Positions 1-7,396 of a stretch of DNA of 42,233 nucleotides are shown here, in pieces; within the stretch, counting starts at the first letter, position 1; the number at the start of each line of letters is the position of its first letter. Source of the DNA: Anaerolineae bacterium (GTDB lineage: Bacteria > Chloroflexota > Anaerolineae > Aggregatilineales > Phototrophicaceae); the NCBI GenBank assembly GCA_028284565.1, contig JANQRM010000501.1:1-42233 (forward strand). Direction: 5' to 3'. A program made the translations under genes and the position numbers. The notes under the pieces were generated by a model. That model was not told the origin of the DNA. It made no database searches and was given only the letters and a program-made list of their open reading frames with translations.

Positions 1-497
1 TCTTCACCATCACTTCGGTCTAATACTTCATATTTGTAACCATTTTGCTCCATCCAGCGAAGATACATGCGCTCCATTATTTCTGCCCAATCCTGAGCAT
101 CAACACCGCCTGCGCCTGCGTGAATCGCCAGAATTGCGTCCTCTGCATCATAATCGCCCGAAAGCAAGGCTTGGAATGCCATCTTCTCGACTATCGGAGT
201 CAGTGCATCTGCTTCTGCATTTAATTCAGCCAATAACTCCTCGTCGCCCAATTCAGCTAATTCTAGCGCATCATTCAGTCGATTGGCTACGGATTGCCAA
301 CGCTCGACTTGATTTTTCAGTCTCGACATCCGTTGCATGACCTTTTGTGCTTCCGACGGGTCGTCCCAGAAGTCAGGCTTGCTTGCGTCCTGTTCGAGTT
401 GTTGCGTGGTTTCTGCTTTGCCAGCAATGTCAAGACGCGTCATGAGTTCATCAATTTGCGCTTTCATCGCCTTCAGTTGTTCGATCAAATTATCCAT
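1..497 (-). CDS. prfB: Peptide chain release factor 2, N-terminal part (gene runs off the window)
   Basis: RF2 recognises UGA and UAA stop codons and triggers release of the finished protein. Only the first 165 residues are here. They show the RF N-terminal helical domain with PDFWDD near residues 42-47, then the RF2-like stretch HAGAGGVDAQDW and MERMYLRW. The SPF and GGQ motifs lie beyond the edge. In many bacteria prfB needs a +1 frameshift at CTT-TGA-C. Here Leu22-Asp23 is read from CTT-GAC (429-434) with the extra T absent, so the gene is open without a frameshift. The start used is ATG at 495-497. An in-frame GTG lies at 501-503, and a 4-codon ORF (ATG at 516-518) ends in UGA at 504-506 in the same frame. 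The gene follows the RNA methyltransferase on the same strand and has its own extended -10 promoter. Identity is secure; the exact start is less so. Confidence 0.93.
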   Translation of the reverse strand, partial: MDNLIEQLKAMKAQIDELMTRLDIAGKAETTQQLEQDASKPDFWDDPSEAQKVMQRMSRLKNQVERWQSVANRLNDALELAELGDEELLAELNAEADALTPIVEKMAFQALLSGDYDAEDAILAIHAGAGGVDAQDWAEIMERMYLRWMEQNGYKYEVLDRSDGE

Positions 498-552
498 CGT
501 CACTCAACAGGCACACATCCAGTGACCTGCTTACTCCTTTCTGATTTCGTTT

Positions 553-561
553 ATTATAACA
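553..561 (-). promoter_or_regulatory. Extended -10 promoter upstream of prfB
   Basis: The minus strand reads TGTTATAAT, a perfect TATAAT with the extended TGn element, 56 bases before the prfB ATG at 497. No good -35 box is visible, which is tolerated in extended -10 promoters. An AAAGGAG motif at 534-540 and AGGT at 525-528 lie between it and the start codons. Confidence 0.6.
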
Positions 562-570
562 GGGAGTTTG

Positions 571-1341
571 TCAGCCAAGTTGCTGACGGAGAGCTTCATA
601 CATCATGATTGCGCCAGAGACGGAGACATTCAGCGAATCGGTTATGTCTCCAACCATTGGAATCTTCACGAGTTGGTCGCAGTTGCTTGACCAAAAGTCA
701 TCCAAACCAGTTTCCTCAGTTCCGAGAAGTATGGCAGTCTTGGATGAAAATTCAACATCATAGAGACTGATTTCGCCATCTAAATGTCCAGCTAGTGTTG
801 TGTATCCAAATTGCTGGAAACATTGATGAGCTGTCTCACTATCCAAAAAATAGAGATATGGCTTAAAACAGGCTCCGGTACTGTTGCGGATGATATTCGG
901 ATTATAGAGGTCGAGTTGGGTGTCAATGAGAAATACTGTCTCGAAGCCTGTGGCATCCGCTGTGCGTAGCAACGCACCGATATTGCCCGGTTTATTCAAG
1001 TTCACCAAGCCGAGTATAGGCGAGTTCATCGCTGATTCACTCACTGATGTCTGTGTGGGTTTCGAGCGCATTACCGCTACAAATCCTGAACTATTCTCTC
1101 GATAACCAATCTTTTCCAGAATATCGGATGTGATGGTTAATGTGGTGACATTATCAGGGAAGTCAATCTCTACCCTCTCTGGACAATATAGGACAAAATC
1201 GACCTCATAGCATTGTGTCAATGCCCGTTCTAATAGGCGCAGATGGTCAATCAAAAAGCGACCTTCACGTACTCGCCCGCGCTTCTGATGTAACTTCTGT
1301 ACGAGCTTGACTTTGGGATTTTGATAGCTGGTAATGTTCAT
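571..1341 (-). CDS. TrmH/SpoU-family RNA 2'-O-methyltransferase
   Basis: This enzyme transfers a methyl group from S-adenosylmethionine to a ribose 2'-OH in rRNA or tRNA. The three SpoU motifs are present in order. Motif 1 is LNKPGNIGALLRTADA, near residues 115-130. Motif 2 is ILLGTEETGLD, near residue 195. Motif 3 is LNVSVSGAIMMYEAL, near the C-terminus. The N-terminal part (NPKVKLVQKLHQKR, then GRFLI) is the SpoU substrate-binding domain typical of 23S rRNA G-methyltransferases such as RlmB or TsnR. Length is 256 residues from ATG at 1341. A TTG at 1359, just after the ftsY stop, would add six residues. The gene follows ftsY by 18 bases or fewer, so the two are probably co-transcribed. The exact RNA target cannot be told from sequence. 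Confidence 0.88.
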   Translation of the reverse strand: MNITSYQNPKVKLVQKLHQKRGRVREGRFLIDHLRLLERALTQCYEVDFVLYCPERVEIDFPDNVTTLTITSDILEKIGYRENSSGFVAVMRSKPTQTSVSESAMNSPILGLVNLNKPGNIGALLRTADATGFETVFLIDTQLDLYNPNIIRNSTGACFKPYLYFLDSETAHQCFQQFGYTTLAGHLDGEISLYDVEFSSKTAILLGTEETGLDDFWSSNCDQLVKIPMVGDITDSLNVSVSGAIMMYEALRQQLG

Positions 1342-1359
1342 GTGTTGATGGGTAGGCAA

Positions 1360-2274
1360 TCACTCGTCTTCGACATCGTCAAAGAGGCTATCGACAAACA
1401 TCTCTGGGTTGAACAGCACCATGTCATGAATGCCTTCTCCCAAGCCGACATAATGGACTGGCAGGTTGAGGTCGTTAAAAATGGAGAAGACCATACCACC
1501 TTTTGCGGTGCTGTCTAACTTCGTGACTATTACACCTGTTACATCAACGACTTCGCGGAAGGCTTCGGCTTGTTGTAGGGCGTTTTGTCCGGTTGTCCCA
1601 TCAAGTACGAGCAGGACTTCGTGGGGAGCATCCGGCACAACTTTGCTGGTGACGGCTTTGATCTTTGCCAATTCCTGCATCAAGTTGTAGTTGTTGTGTA
1701 AGCGTCCAGCGGTATCTACAATCAAAATCTCATAACCGCGCGCTTTGGCGGCGGCAGTGGCATCATAGACGACTGCGCCGGGGTCAGAACCGGGTTGGTT
1801 GGCAACGACTGGTACATCCACACGTTCACCCCATGTTTGTAATTGGTCAATCGCGGCGGCACGGAAGGTATCTCCGGCGGCGAGAATGACTTTACGCTTC
1901 GAGAGATTCTTTAGACGGTGAGCGAGTTTGGCAATTGAGGTTGTCTTGCCCGACCCGTTGACACCTACTATCAAAATAATCGACAATTCGCGTCCGGTGA
2001 TATTCATCGCGGGTGGGTCAGCGAGTAGCCCTGCCAGAATTTCCTTCATCGCCACATCAAGGTCTTCGGTTTTGGTGATGCCTTCGCTTCTTACGCGGTT
2101 TTGAAGTTCTTCGATCACATGAGTCGTGGTGTTAAAGCCCATATCCGCTTGGATCAGCAAGGCTTCGATATCGTCCCATGTATCCTCATCGATCTCCGTA
2201 TTCCCCAGCATCTGGGAGATTCGTCCAAAGAACGATTGGCGGGTTTTGGATAATCCACGTCGGAAAATGCCCAA
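1360..2274 (-). CDS. ftsY: Signal recognition particle receptor FtsY
   Basis: FtsY is the SRP-receptor GTPase that docks ribosome-SRP complexes at the membrane. The 304-residue protein is an NG-domain form with almost no acidic A domain. An N-domain four-helix bundle fills residues 1-90. The G domain has a P-loop at [12 protein letters not shown] (about residues 105-116), then DTFRAAA, DTAGR and TKLD. The end [17 protein letters not shown] is the usual FtsY/Ffh G5 region. The N-terminus [15 protein letters not shown] is a typical amphipathic FtsY start. The start codon is TTG (2272-2274), supported by GGAG at 2283-2286 with an 8-base spacer. It is first in the run ftsY-methyltransferase-prfB. 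Confidence 0.96.
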   Translation of the reverse strand: MGIFRRGLSKTRQSFFGRISQMLGNTEIDEDTWDDIEALLIQADMGFNTTTHVIEELQNRVRSEGITKTEDLDVAMKEILAGLLADPPAMNITGRELSIILIVGVNGSGKTTSIAKLAHRLKNLSKRKVILAAGDTFRAAAIDQLQTWGERVDVPVVANQPGSDPGAVVYDATAAAKARGYEILIVDTAGRLHNNYNLMQELAKIKAVTSKVVPDAPHEVLLVLDGTTGQNALQQAEAFREVVDVTGVIVTKLDSTAKGGMVFSIFNDLNLPVHYVGLGEGIHDMVLFNPEMFVDSLFDDVEDE

Positions 2275-2322
2275 GTCTCACACTCCACAATTGATTGTCA
2301 ATCCAATATCCAAACAGCGACG

Positions 2323-2351
2323 ATTATAAGAGTAAGCGACCCTTGCCACAA
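2323..2351 (-). promoter_or_regulatory. Sigma-70-type promoter of ftsY
   Basis: On the minus strand TTGTGG (2346-2351) and a perfect TATAAT (2323-2328) are separated by exactly 17 bases. The distance to the TTG start at 2274 leaves a leader of about 40 bases. Confidence 0.6.
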
Positions 2352-2368
2352 GGTAGACGGTTATCGTG

Positions 2369-2374
2369 TATAAT
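2369..2374 (+). promoter_or_regulatory. -10 box for the FHA/winged-helix gene
   Basis: A perfect TATAAT lies 52 bases before the ATG at 2427. No -35 is found at 16-18 bases; TTGCCA at 2343-2348 is 20 bases away. It sits back to back with the ftsY promoter, so the two divergent promoters share DNA. Confidence 0.4.
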
Positions 2375-2426
2375 AATCCCGAATAGTGGGATAGATGGTG
2401 ATTCACGCAATAAAGGACAGTTGGCG

Positions 2427-3107
2427 ATGCCTGAACCTTCACATGAATACCCCGTGATTGTCTGGCTCGATGGCAAGCAGGCAAATCAGCATTGGGTGTT
2501 AGATGAACCCGAAATGGTGCTGGGACGTGACGATGATTGCGATATTGTGATTCCCAATCGTCAGATTTCACGCCAGCATATTTGTTTCCGTCATGGAGAG
2601 GGTGTGTATATCGTCGAAGACTTAGATAGTAAAAATGGAACATGGGTGAATGGACATCGCCTGCAAGGCGACCGTGAACTGTCTGATGGGGATGAGATTC
2701 ATATCGCGCTGGCGGTACGATTGCGCTTTATTGGTTCTGGCAATACCGCGCCCATTACCCAAAATTTGCCGGATGTTATTCCGTCAGCGATGTTCAAGGG
2801 GCGGATGCGAATTGACACGGAAGCGCGACGGGTATTCATCCACGAGGAAGAACTCGACCCACCCTTGAGCCTGCCACAATATCGGCTGATTGAATTGCTC
2901 TATCTCAATTCCGGACGGGTCTGTACTCGTGATGAAGTTGTGGAGACCGTCTGGCCCGAAGCGATGGGAGAGGGTGTGAGCGAGCAAGCGATTGATGCGC
3001 TCGTCCGTCGCCTGCGTGACCGCCTTGACGAAGCCGACCCCGATTGGCAATATGTGATTACAGTACGTGGGCATGGTTTCCGCCTTGATAATCCTGAGAT
3101 TGATTAA
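2427..3107 (+). CDS. FHA domain plus OmpR-type winged-helix DNA-binding protein
   Basis: The 226-residue protein joins two known modules. Residues 10-95 are a forkhead-associated domain, which binds phosphothreonine. It shows LGRDDDCDIVIPN, then SRQH, then DLDSKNGTWVNG. Residues 125-222 are a C-terminal OmpR/PhoB winged helix, with LPQYRLIELLYLNSG, VRRLRDRLDE and the wing VRGHGFRL. There is no receiver domain, so the likely input is a Ser/Thr-kinase phosphopeptide rather than a histidine kinase. This makes it a candidate link between serine/threonine phosphorylation and transcription. An open frame extends upstream to 2295 but runs through the promoter region. ATG at 2427 follows AAAGGA (2412-2417) with a 9-base spacer. 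Confidence 0.88.
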   Translation: MPEPSHEYPVIVWLDGKQANQHWVLDEPEMVLGRDDDCDIVIPNRQISRQHICFRHGEGVYIVEDLDSKNGTWVNGHRLQGDRELSDGDEIHIALAVRLRFIGSGNTAPITQNLPDVIPSAMFKGRMRIDTEARRVFIHEEELDPPLSLPQYRLIELLYLNSGRVCTRDEVVETVWPEAMGEGVSEQAIDALVRRLRDRLDEADPDWQYVITVRGHGFRLDNPEID

Positions 3108-3109
3108 AG

Positions 3110-3934
3110 ATGTCATTCCGCTGGATACCGCGTACAGCACCAGACAAAGAAGCACTAGAGCGATTGAAGCAACACTTCCCGAAACCAAACGACCCACCAC
3201 CCGTCGCGTGGTTTATGAGTGGTGAGATAAATTATCATAATTCCATAATTGAGATAGAACCCAATGATATATCTTTACGTGACTTGGAGCTATATCTTAG
3301 TGATTCTTATACTGGAATTCGTGTATTTACAGAAGCTGAGTTTGCTATTAAAGCATGGAGGGAGACTTTCAATTATCTCTTACCTTACTTGATTTTGCGT
3401 TGCCGTGAAGGATATATGTTAAATGATTTAATCGGGTTCTTCTTCCATGTCTATCCAAATGCTATTCCAGACTTGTATCCTAAGTATCGAGCAGACATCT
3501 TGAACACATTAGGTCAAGCAATTATGAGTCCTGTATTCTGGGATGACAATGATTTATCTCAGGAGGTTATCCAATTCGAGTGGAATTATTATCATCGTCA
3601 AGGAGATAATAATTTTATGGCATTTTTTTCTCCAGCAATATTTTTTTGCCTTAAATATTTGAGACCTGATGAAATTGAAACATGGACTGATTCGCTCGTT
3701 CAGATTAATGGACGGTACTGGCACTTTGCGCTTATGAATTGGTTATTTAAGGAGACATTTCAAGTTTTGCTTCCCTTTGATTTGGAAGATATGACTCCAT
3801 CTATAGCGGTAAAACCTACACATAATTTTGGAGTAGGTTCTGTAATTTCCGATATCCAATTGCCAACAGCCAATACGCAAGCTTTTATCAAGAATCTTAA
3901 AGAACATAATTGTTATTTTAGTCTATCTAATTGA
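3110..3934 (+). CDS. Hypothetical protein, AT-rich orphan
   Basis: I do not recognise this 274-residue protein. It is rich in aromatic residues (many W, F and Y), has no signal peptide and no clear transmembrane helix, and looks like a soluble, mostly helical protein. A proline patch (PKPNDPPP) sits near residues 25-32. The ATG begins two bases after the stop of the FHA/winged-helix gene, so it is probably translated from the same transcript. From about 3220 on, the DNA is visibly richer in A and T than its neighbours and uses more A/T-ending codons. This suggests recent acquisition or relaxed constraint. No function is proposed. Confidence 0.7.
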   Translation: MSFRWIPRTAPDKEALERLKQHFPKPNDPPPVAWFMSGEINYHNSIIEIEPNDISLRDLELYLSDSYTGIRVFTEAEFAIKAWRETFNYLLPYLILRCREGYMLNDLIGFFFHVYPNAIPDLYPKYRADILNTLGQAIMSPVFWDDNDLSQEVIQFEWNYYHRQGDNNFMAFFSPAIFFCLKYLRPDEIETWTDSLVQINGRYWHFALMNWLFKETFQVLLPFDLEDMTPSIAVKPTHNFGVGSVISDIQLPTANTQAFIKNLKEHNCYFSLSN

Positions 3935-4006
3935 GTGAAAATACCATGACTGCAACACCATTCGATAGTCATGAACTAGTATGCGCTATGTGACGAGATG
4001 GGGTGT

Positions 4007-4528
4007 ATGATGCCAACGGACTATGAAAAGATCTATCAAGAACAACGCCATGCACTTGGAGAACCCTTCAAGGAATTTGTGACATTTTTTGAGCAATACT
4101 CAAAGCAAAATGCGGATGTTTTGGACGTTGGGTGTGGGCAGGGGCGGGATGCCTTATTTATTGCGCGACTAGGACATCAGGTAACTGGTGTTGATTTGTC
4201 TGAGACAGGGATTGCTCAACTGCTGGAAGATGCTGAACATGAAGGATTGAGTATTCAAGGGGTTGTCGCTGACCTGAGAGACTACGAACCGACGGCAACT
4301 TATGATATTGTTGTTATTGACCGTACCTTGCATATGCTTTTAGATGAAACTGTGAGGCTCAATGTACTCAAACGGATGAGTGAATGCGTCCGCGATGATG
4401 GTTATATACTGATTGCAGATGAAAAATCGAACTTACCAGCGATGAGAGCCTTTTTTGCAAATGATTTCCAAAATTGGACAACGATTATGGATAACAAAGG
4501 GTTCCTGTTTGTCCAAAAGATTGAATGA
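4007..4528 (+). CDS. Class I SAM-dependent methyltransferase
   Basis: A small Rossmann-fold methyltransferase of about 173 residues. Motif I is VLDVGCGQGRDALFIA, near residues 35-50, followed by VTGVDLSETGIAQL with the acidic ribose-binding residue. VADLRDY is motif II, and YDIVVIDRTLHML resembles the TehB/Methyltransf_11-25 group. The substrate is unknown; small molecules such as tellurite, thiols or metabolites are usual for this group. Three ATG codons compete (3998, 4007, 4010). The GGG run at 4001-4003 favours one of the later two. The C-terminus is short, ending in GFLFVQKIE. It stands alone between the orphan gene and the helicase, on the same strand as both. Confidence 0.82.
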   Translation: MMPTDYEKIYQEQRHALGEPFKEFVTFFEQYSKQNADVLDVGCGQGRDALFIARLGHQVTGVDLSETGIAQLLEDAEHEGLSIQGVVADLRDYEPTATYDIVVIDRTLHMLLDETVRLNVLKRMSECVRDDGYILIADEKSNLPAMRAFFANDFQNWTTIMDNKGFLFVQKIE

Positions 4529-4568
4529 TGAAAACAAGAAATCTGAGTAGAAACCACCGAATCCATCC

Positions 4569-7394
4569 ATGAAACGCCTAGAACCTACACCTGAAATTAT
4601 TGAAGCGATTTTAGCGCGCGTCCCTGAAGGTTATCTCACACGTGCCACGCTGAATAAACGAGTCCGTCTCGGCAAAAAGTCGCGCCTTGATGGGATGCTG
4701 GAGAACAGCTCCATTGTCCGCAATGGCAATCTCTTCTTCGATTCGTCGCGTATCAGCTTGTCTGAAGTCAAACAACTCGACCAGAAATTCAATCCGACTT
4801 TGCCACCCATGAATCAAGAGGGCTGGTTGCTCACGTCGCCGATTGTTCCAACGCTTGAGCAGCGGGATAATTTGCTTCAAGATACTGAGATTGATATTTA
4901 TCGTATCATCTTTGATGAACTCGCTGAGACGGGTTATGCCTTTGTCGATAACCTTGCTATCAATGATGAGCGTCATGTTGCCATGACAGAATTGCTGGCG
5001 GGTGGTGAGTTGGAACAGGTTGAGGATTTAATCTATGACCCCCTGCGTTTAGGCGAACGGTCTGCCCGCAATGTCTTAGCGGAACTGGAAAAGGACAAAC
5101 TGCGCCGACAAGTTACCGAATATCTGGAAGCCCAAGCGGGACAAACGGCTTCGTTTGAGATGTTCAAAGCGCATTTTGGTGCGGAAACCTTCCAGCAAAT
5201 TATCGAAAATGGGGGTTTCTCGCATTTTTCGGTCTCGATGAAACGCCCACCGTATTCGTCGCATTGGCTTCGTATCAAGACGGCTGATGCTGAAATCGCC
5301 GAACAAGTTGCGACAGAAGCTGTTGCCATTAAAGATGAAGAGTGGGGCGGTGTCTTAGGACAAGCAGGCAATGTCCTTCGAGAAAGTGCGCGAGATGGCA
5401 GCACTTTGCGTTCACAAGTTATTGCACGAACCTATACCATCAAGAGTGCCGCCAAACAACTTGGCTTGCGGGAAGCCACACTCTATCAAGCAATTAGACG
5501 CAACATCCTAACACCGTTTACTGACCCGGAAGGCAAAGAACGCCTTTCTGCTGAAGAGGTCGAGAACCTGCTCAGTAACACAGAGCAATATGAGCAAATT
5601 GCACAGGCAGAAATTATCCGGATTCGGGATATTGCGTTGGCGTGTGAGCACAAGCATTCCACCATTAAGAAACGTTTTCGTCGTATCGGGTTGAATGGCA
5701 AGGATGTCCGTTGGCGACAAGTGCGCGGACGATGGGAATTGCCCGAATCTCTCGCTGAGTTCAATGCCATTCTTAAAGAACGAAAAGCGGTAGAAAAAGA
5801 AACCCGCCAACGAGAACGCGAATTGGAACGCCAACGTGAAGCGGAAGAAAAGCGTATTCGTGATGAACTTCGTCAACGTTTGGTTTCGGCTTTTCCCACA
5901 TGGCGGCGGGACGATGATGCTGAACAACGCATTATCCTGCATGTGGGGGGACCCAATAGCGGGAAGACGCATGACTCACTCGAAGCTCTGAAGTCAGCTG
6001 GAGAAGGCTGGTATCTTGCACCTTTGCGTCTTTTGGCTTATGAGATATTTGATCGTCTCAATGCGGATGGCGTGCTGTGTAATTTGCTTACAGGCGAGGA
6101 ACACATTCCAATTCCCGGAGCTAAAATTACTGCCGCGACGATTGAGATGTTCAATCCGACGATGAGTGGCGACTGTATCATCATTGATGAAGCGCAAATG
6201 CTGGCTGATTCTGACAGAGGCTGGGCTTGGACGCGCGCGCTGATGGAAAACCAGTGTCCTGAGATTCATGTGATTGCGCCACAAACAGCGCAACATCTCA
6301 TTGAAAAATTAGCTGGCTCCGCGGCGATTCCGATGCAAGTGATAGAGCATCAACGACTTGCACCGATAAAGGTGGCAGAACGAGCATGGCGACTCGATAG
6401 CTTGCCTGCACATACTATTTTGGTGGCGTTTTCTCGCCAACTTGTATTACATCTTAAGACCCAACTCGAAGAAATGGGGCGGAGCGTGTCTGTGGTTTAT
6501 GGCAGTCTCCCGCCGGAAGTTCGTCGTAAACAAGCTGACCGCTTTGCGAGTGGAGAGACCGAAATCTGCATTGCGACGGATGCAGTGGGCATGGGCTTGA
6601 ATCTCCCTGCTGATGGCGTGTGTTTTTATGAAATCGAGAAGTTTGATGGACAAAATGTGCGCTTGCTCAAACCGAGTGAGATTCAACAAATTGGTGGTCG
6701 TGCCGGACGTTATGGCTTATCTCAAGCCGGGATTGTTAGCACTTTGTCGAACCGAGATTTACGTGCGGTCAAGCAACTCTTCTATGCCGAACCGGAACAA
6801 CTTACCCATGCACGGGTAGCACCCTCTGTCCAAGATTTGGAGATGATACCGGGTAGTCTATCCGAAAAATTGTTGCAATGGTCACAACTCGAATCTATTC
6901 CCGAATCGCTGAAAGGCTCGATTAAGACAGCTGATTTAGGGGAACGCATCGAACTCGCGCAGATGCTCAAAGATGAAGAAGTCGAGCAACTGGGTTTAGC
7001 TCATGCGATGCGCCTGATTAACGCGCCGACTCGCCAAAACAACCGCGATTATTGGCTGGATTGCTCCCATGCTATTTTGGAAGGGGATGCGATGTCATTT
7101 CCCCCCGACCCACCACCCCAAATTGATGACCTTAATGACCTTGAATTGATGGAACATAGCATCAATTGTGCGGATATCTATCTCTGGCTAGCTAGCCGTA
7201 GAGAGTTCCAGCAATTCGGGCGTGATGAAGAAATCATTCGTCAAATGCGTCGCAAATGGTCACTATATATCGACACCGCGCTCTTATTGAAGCTCGACAC
7301 CCGCAAACGTTGTCCCGAATGTGGACGTTTAGTCTCGGTACGTCGACGCCATCGCCTCTGTGATGATTGCTTCCATGCGAACCTGAAACGCTAA
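4569..7394 (+). CDS. SUV3-like superfamily 2 RNA helicase with added HTH and zinc ribbon
   Basis: The helicase core closely follows mitochondrial SUV3/SUPV3L1. It has GGPNSGKT (Walker A, near residue 460), LAPLRLLAYEIF, LLTGEE, IIDEAQM (motif II, near 539) and RGWAWTRAL. The second RecA lobe has VVYGSLPPEVRRKQ, ATDAVGMGLNLP and IGGRAGRYG (motif VI, near 707). SUV3 enzymes unwind RNA for exonucleolytic decay. Beyond the core, residues 290-335 look like an excisionase/MerR-type helix-turn-helix (AAKQLGLREATLYQAIRR). A charged coiled coil covers about 395-440. Residues 913-935 form a zinc ribbon, CPEC-17 residues-CDDC counted inclusively. The 290 residues before the HTH are not recognised. At 941 residues it is longer than SUV3. 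It converges on the amidohydrolase gene with only two bases between stop codons. Confidence 0.87.
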   Translation: MKRLEPTPEIIEAILARVPEGYLTRATLNKRVRLGKKSRLDGMLENSSIVRNGNLFFDSSRISLSEVKQLDQKFNPTLPPMNQEGWLLTSPIVPTLEQRDNLLQDTEIDIYRIIFDELAETGYAFVDNLAINDERHVAMTELLAGGELEQVEDLIYDPLRLGERSARNVLAELEKDKLRRQVTEYLEAQAGQTASFEMFKAHFGAETFQQIIENGGFSHFSVSMKRPPYSSHWLRIKTADAEIAEQVATEAVAIKDEEWGGVLGQAGNVLRESARDGSTLRSQVIARTYTIKSAAKQLGLREATLYQAIRRNILTPFTDPEGKERLSAEEVENLLSNTEQYEQIAQAEIIRIRDIALACEHKHSTIKKRFRRIGLNGKDVRWRQVRGRWELPESLAEFNAILKERKAVEKETRQRERELERQREAEEKRIRDELRQRLVSAFPTWRRDDDAEQRIILHVGGPNSGKTHDSLEALKSAGEGWYLAPLRLLAYEIFDRLNADGVLCNLLTGEEHIPIPGAKITAATIEMFNPTMSGDCIIIDEAQMLADSDRGWAWTRALMENQCPEIHVIAPQTAQHLIEKLAGSAAIPMQVIEHQRLAPIKVAERAWRLDSLPAHTILVAFSRQLVLHLKTQLEEMGRSVSVVYGSLPPEVRRKQADRFASGETEICIATDAVGMGLNLPADGVCFYEIEKFDGQNVRLLKPSEIQQIGGRAGRYGLSQAGIVSTLSNRDLRAVKQLFYAEPEQLTHARVAPSVQDLEMIPGSLSEKLLQWSQLESIPESLKGSIKTADLGERIELAQMLKDEEVEQLGLAHAMRLINAPTRQNNRDYWLDCSHAILEGDAMSFPPDPPPQIDDLNDLELMEHSINCADIYLWLASRREFQQFGRDEEIIRQMRRKWSLYIDTALLLKLDTRKRCPECGRLVSVRRRHRLCDDCFHANLKR

Positions 7395-7396
7395 CG

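Noticed and set aside
2295..2426. Upstream open frame before the FHA/winged-helix gene
   Set aside because: It crosses the divergent promoter region and has no ribosome-binding site; ATG 2427 has AAAGGA and begins just before the FHA fold.
3945..3990. 15-codon ORF and a 7-base inverted repeat CATGACT/AGTCATG
   Set aside because: No ribosome-binding site, no T-run, and length is within chance.
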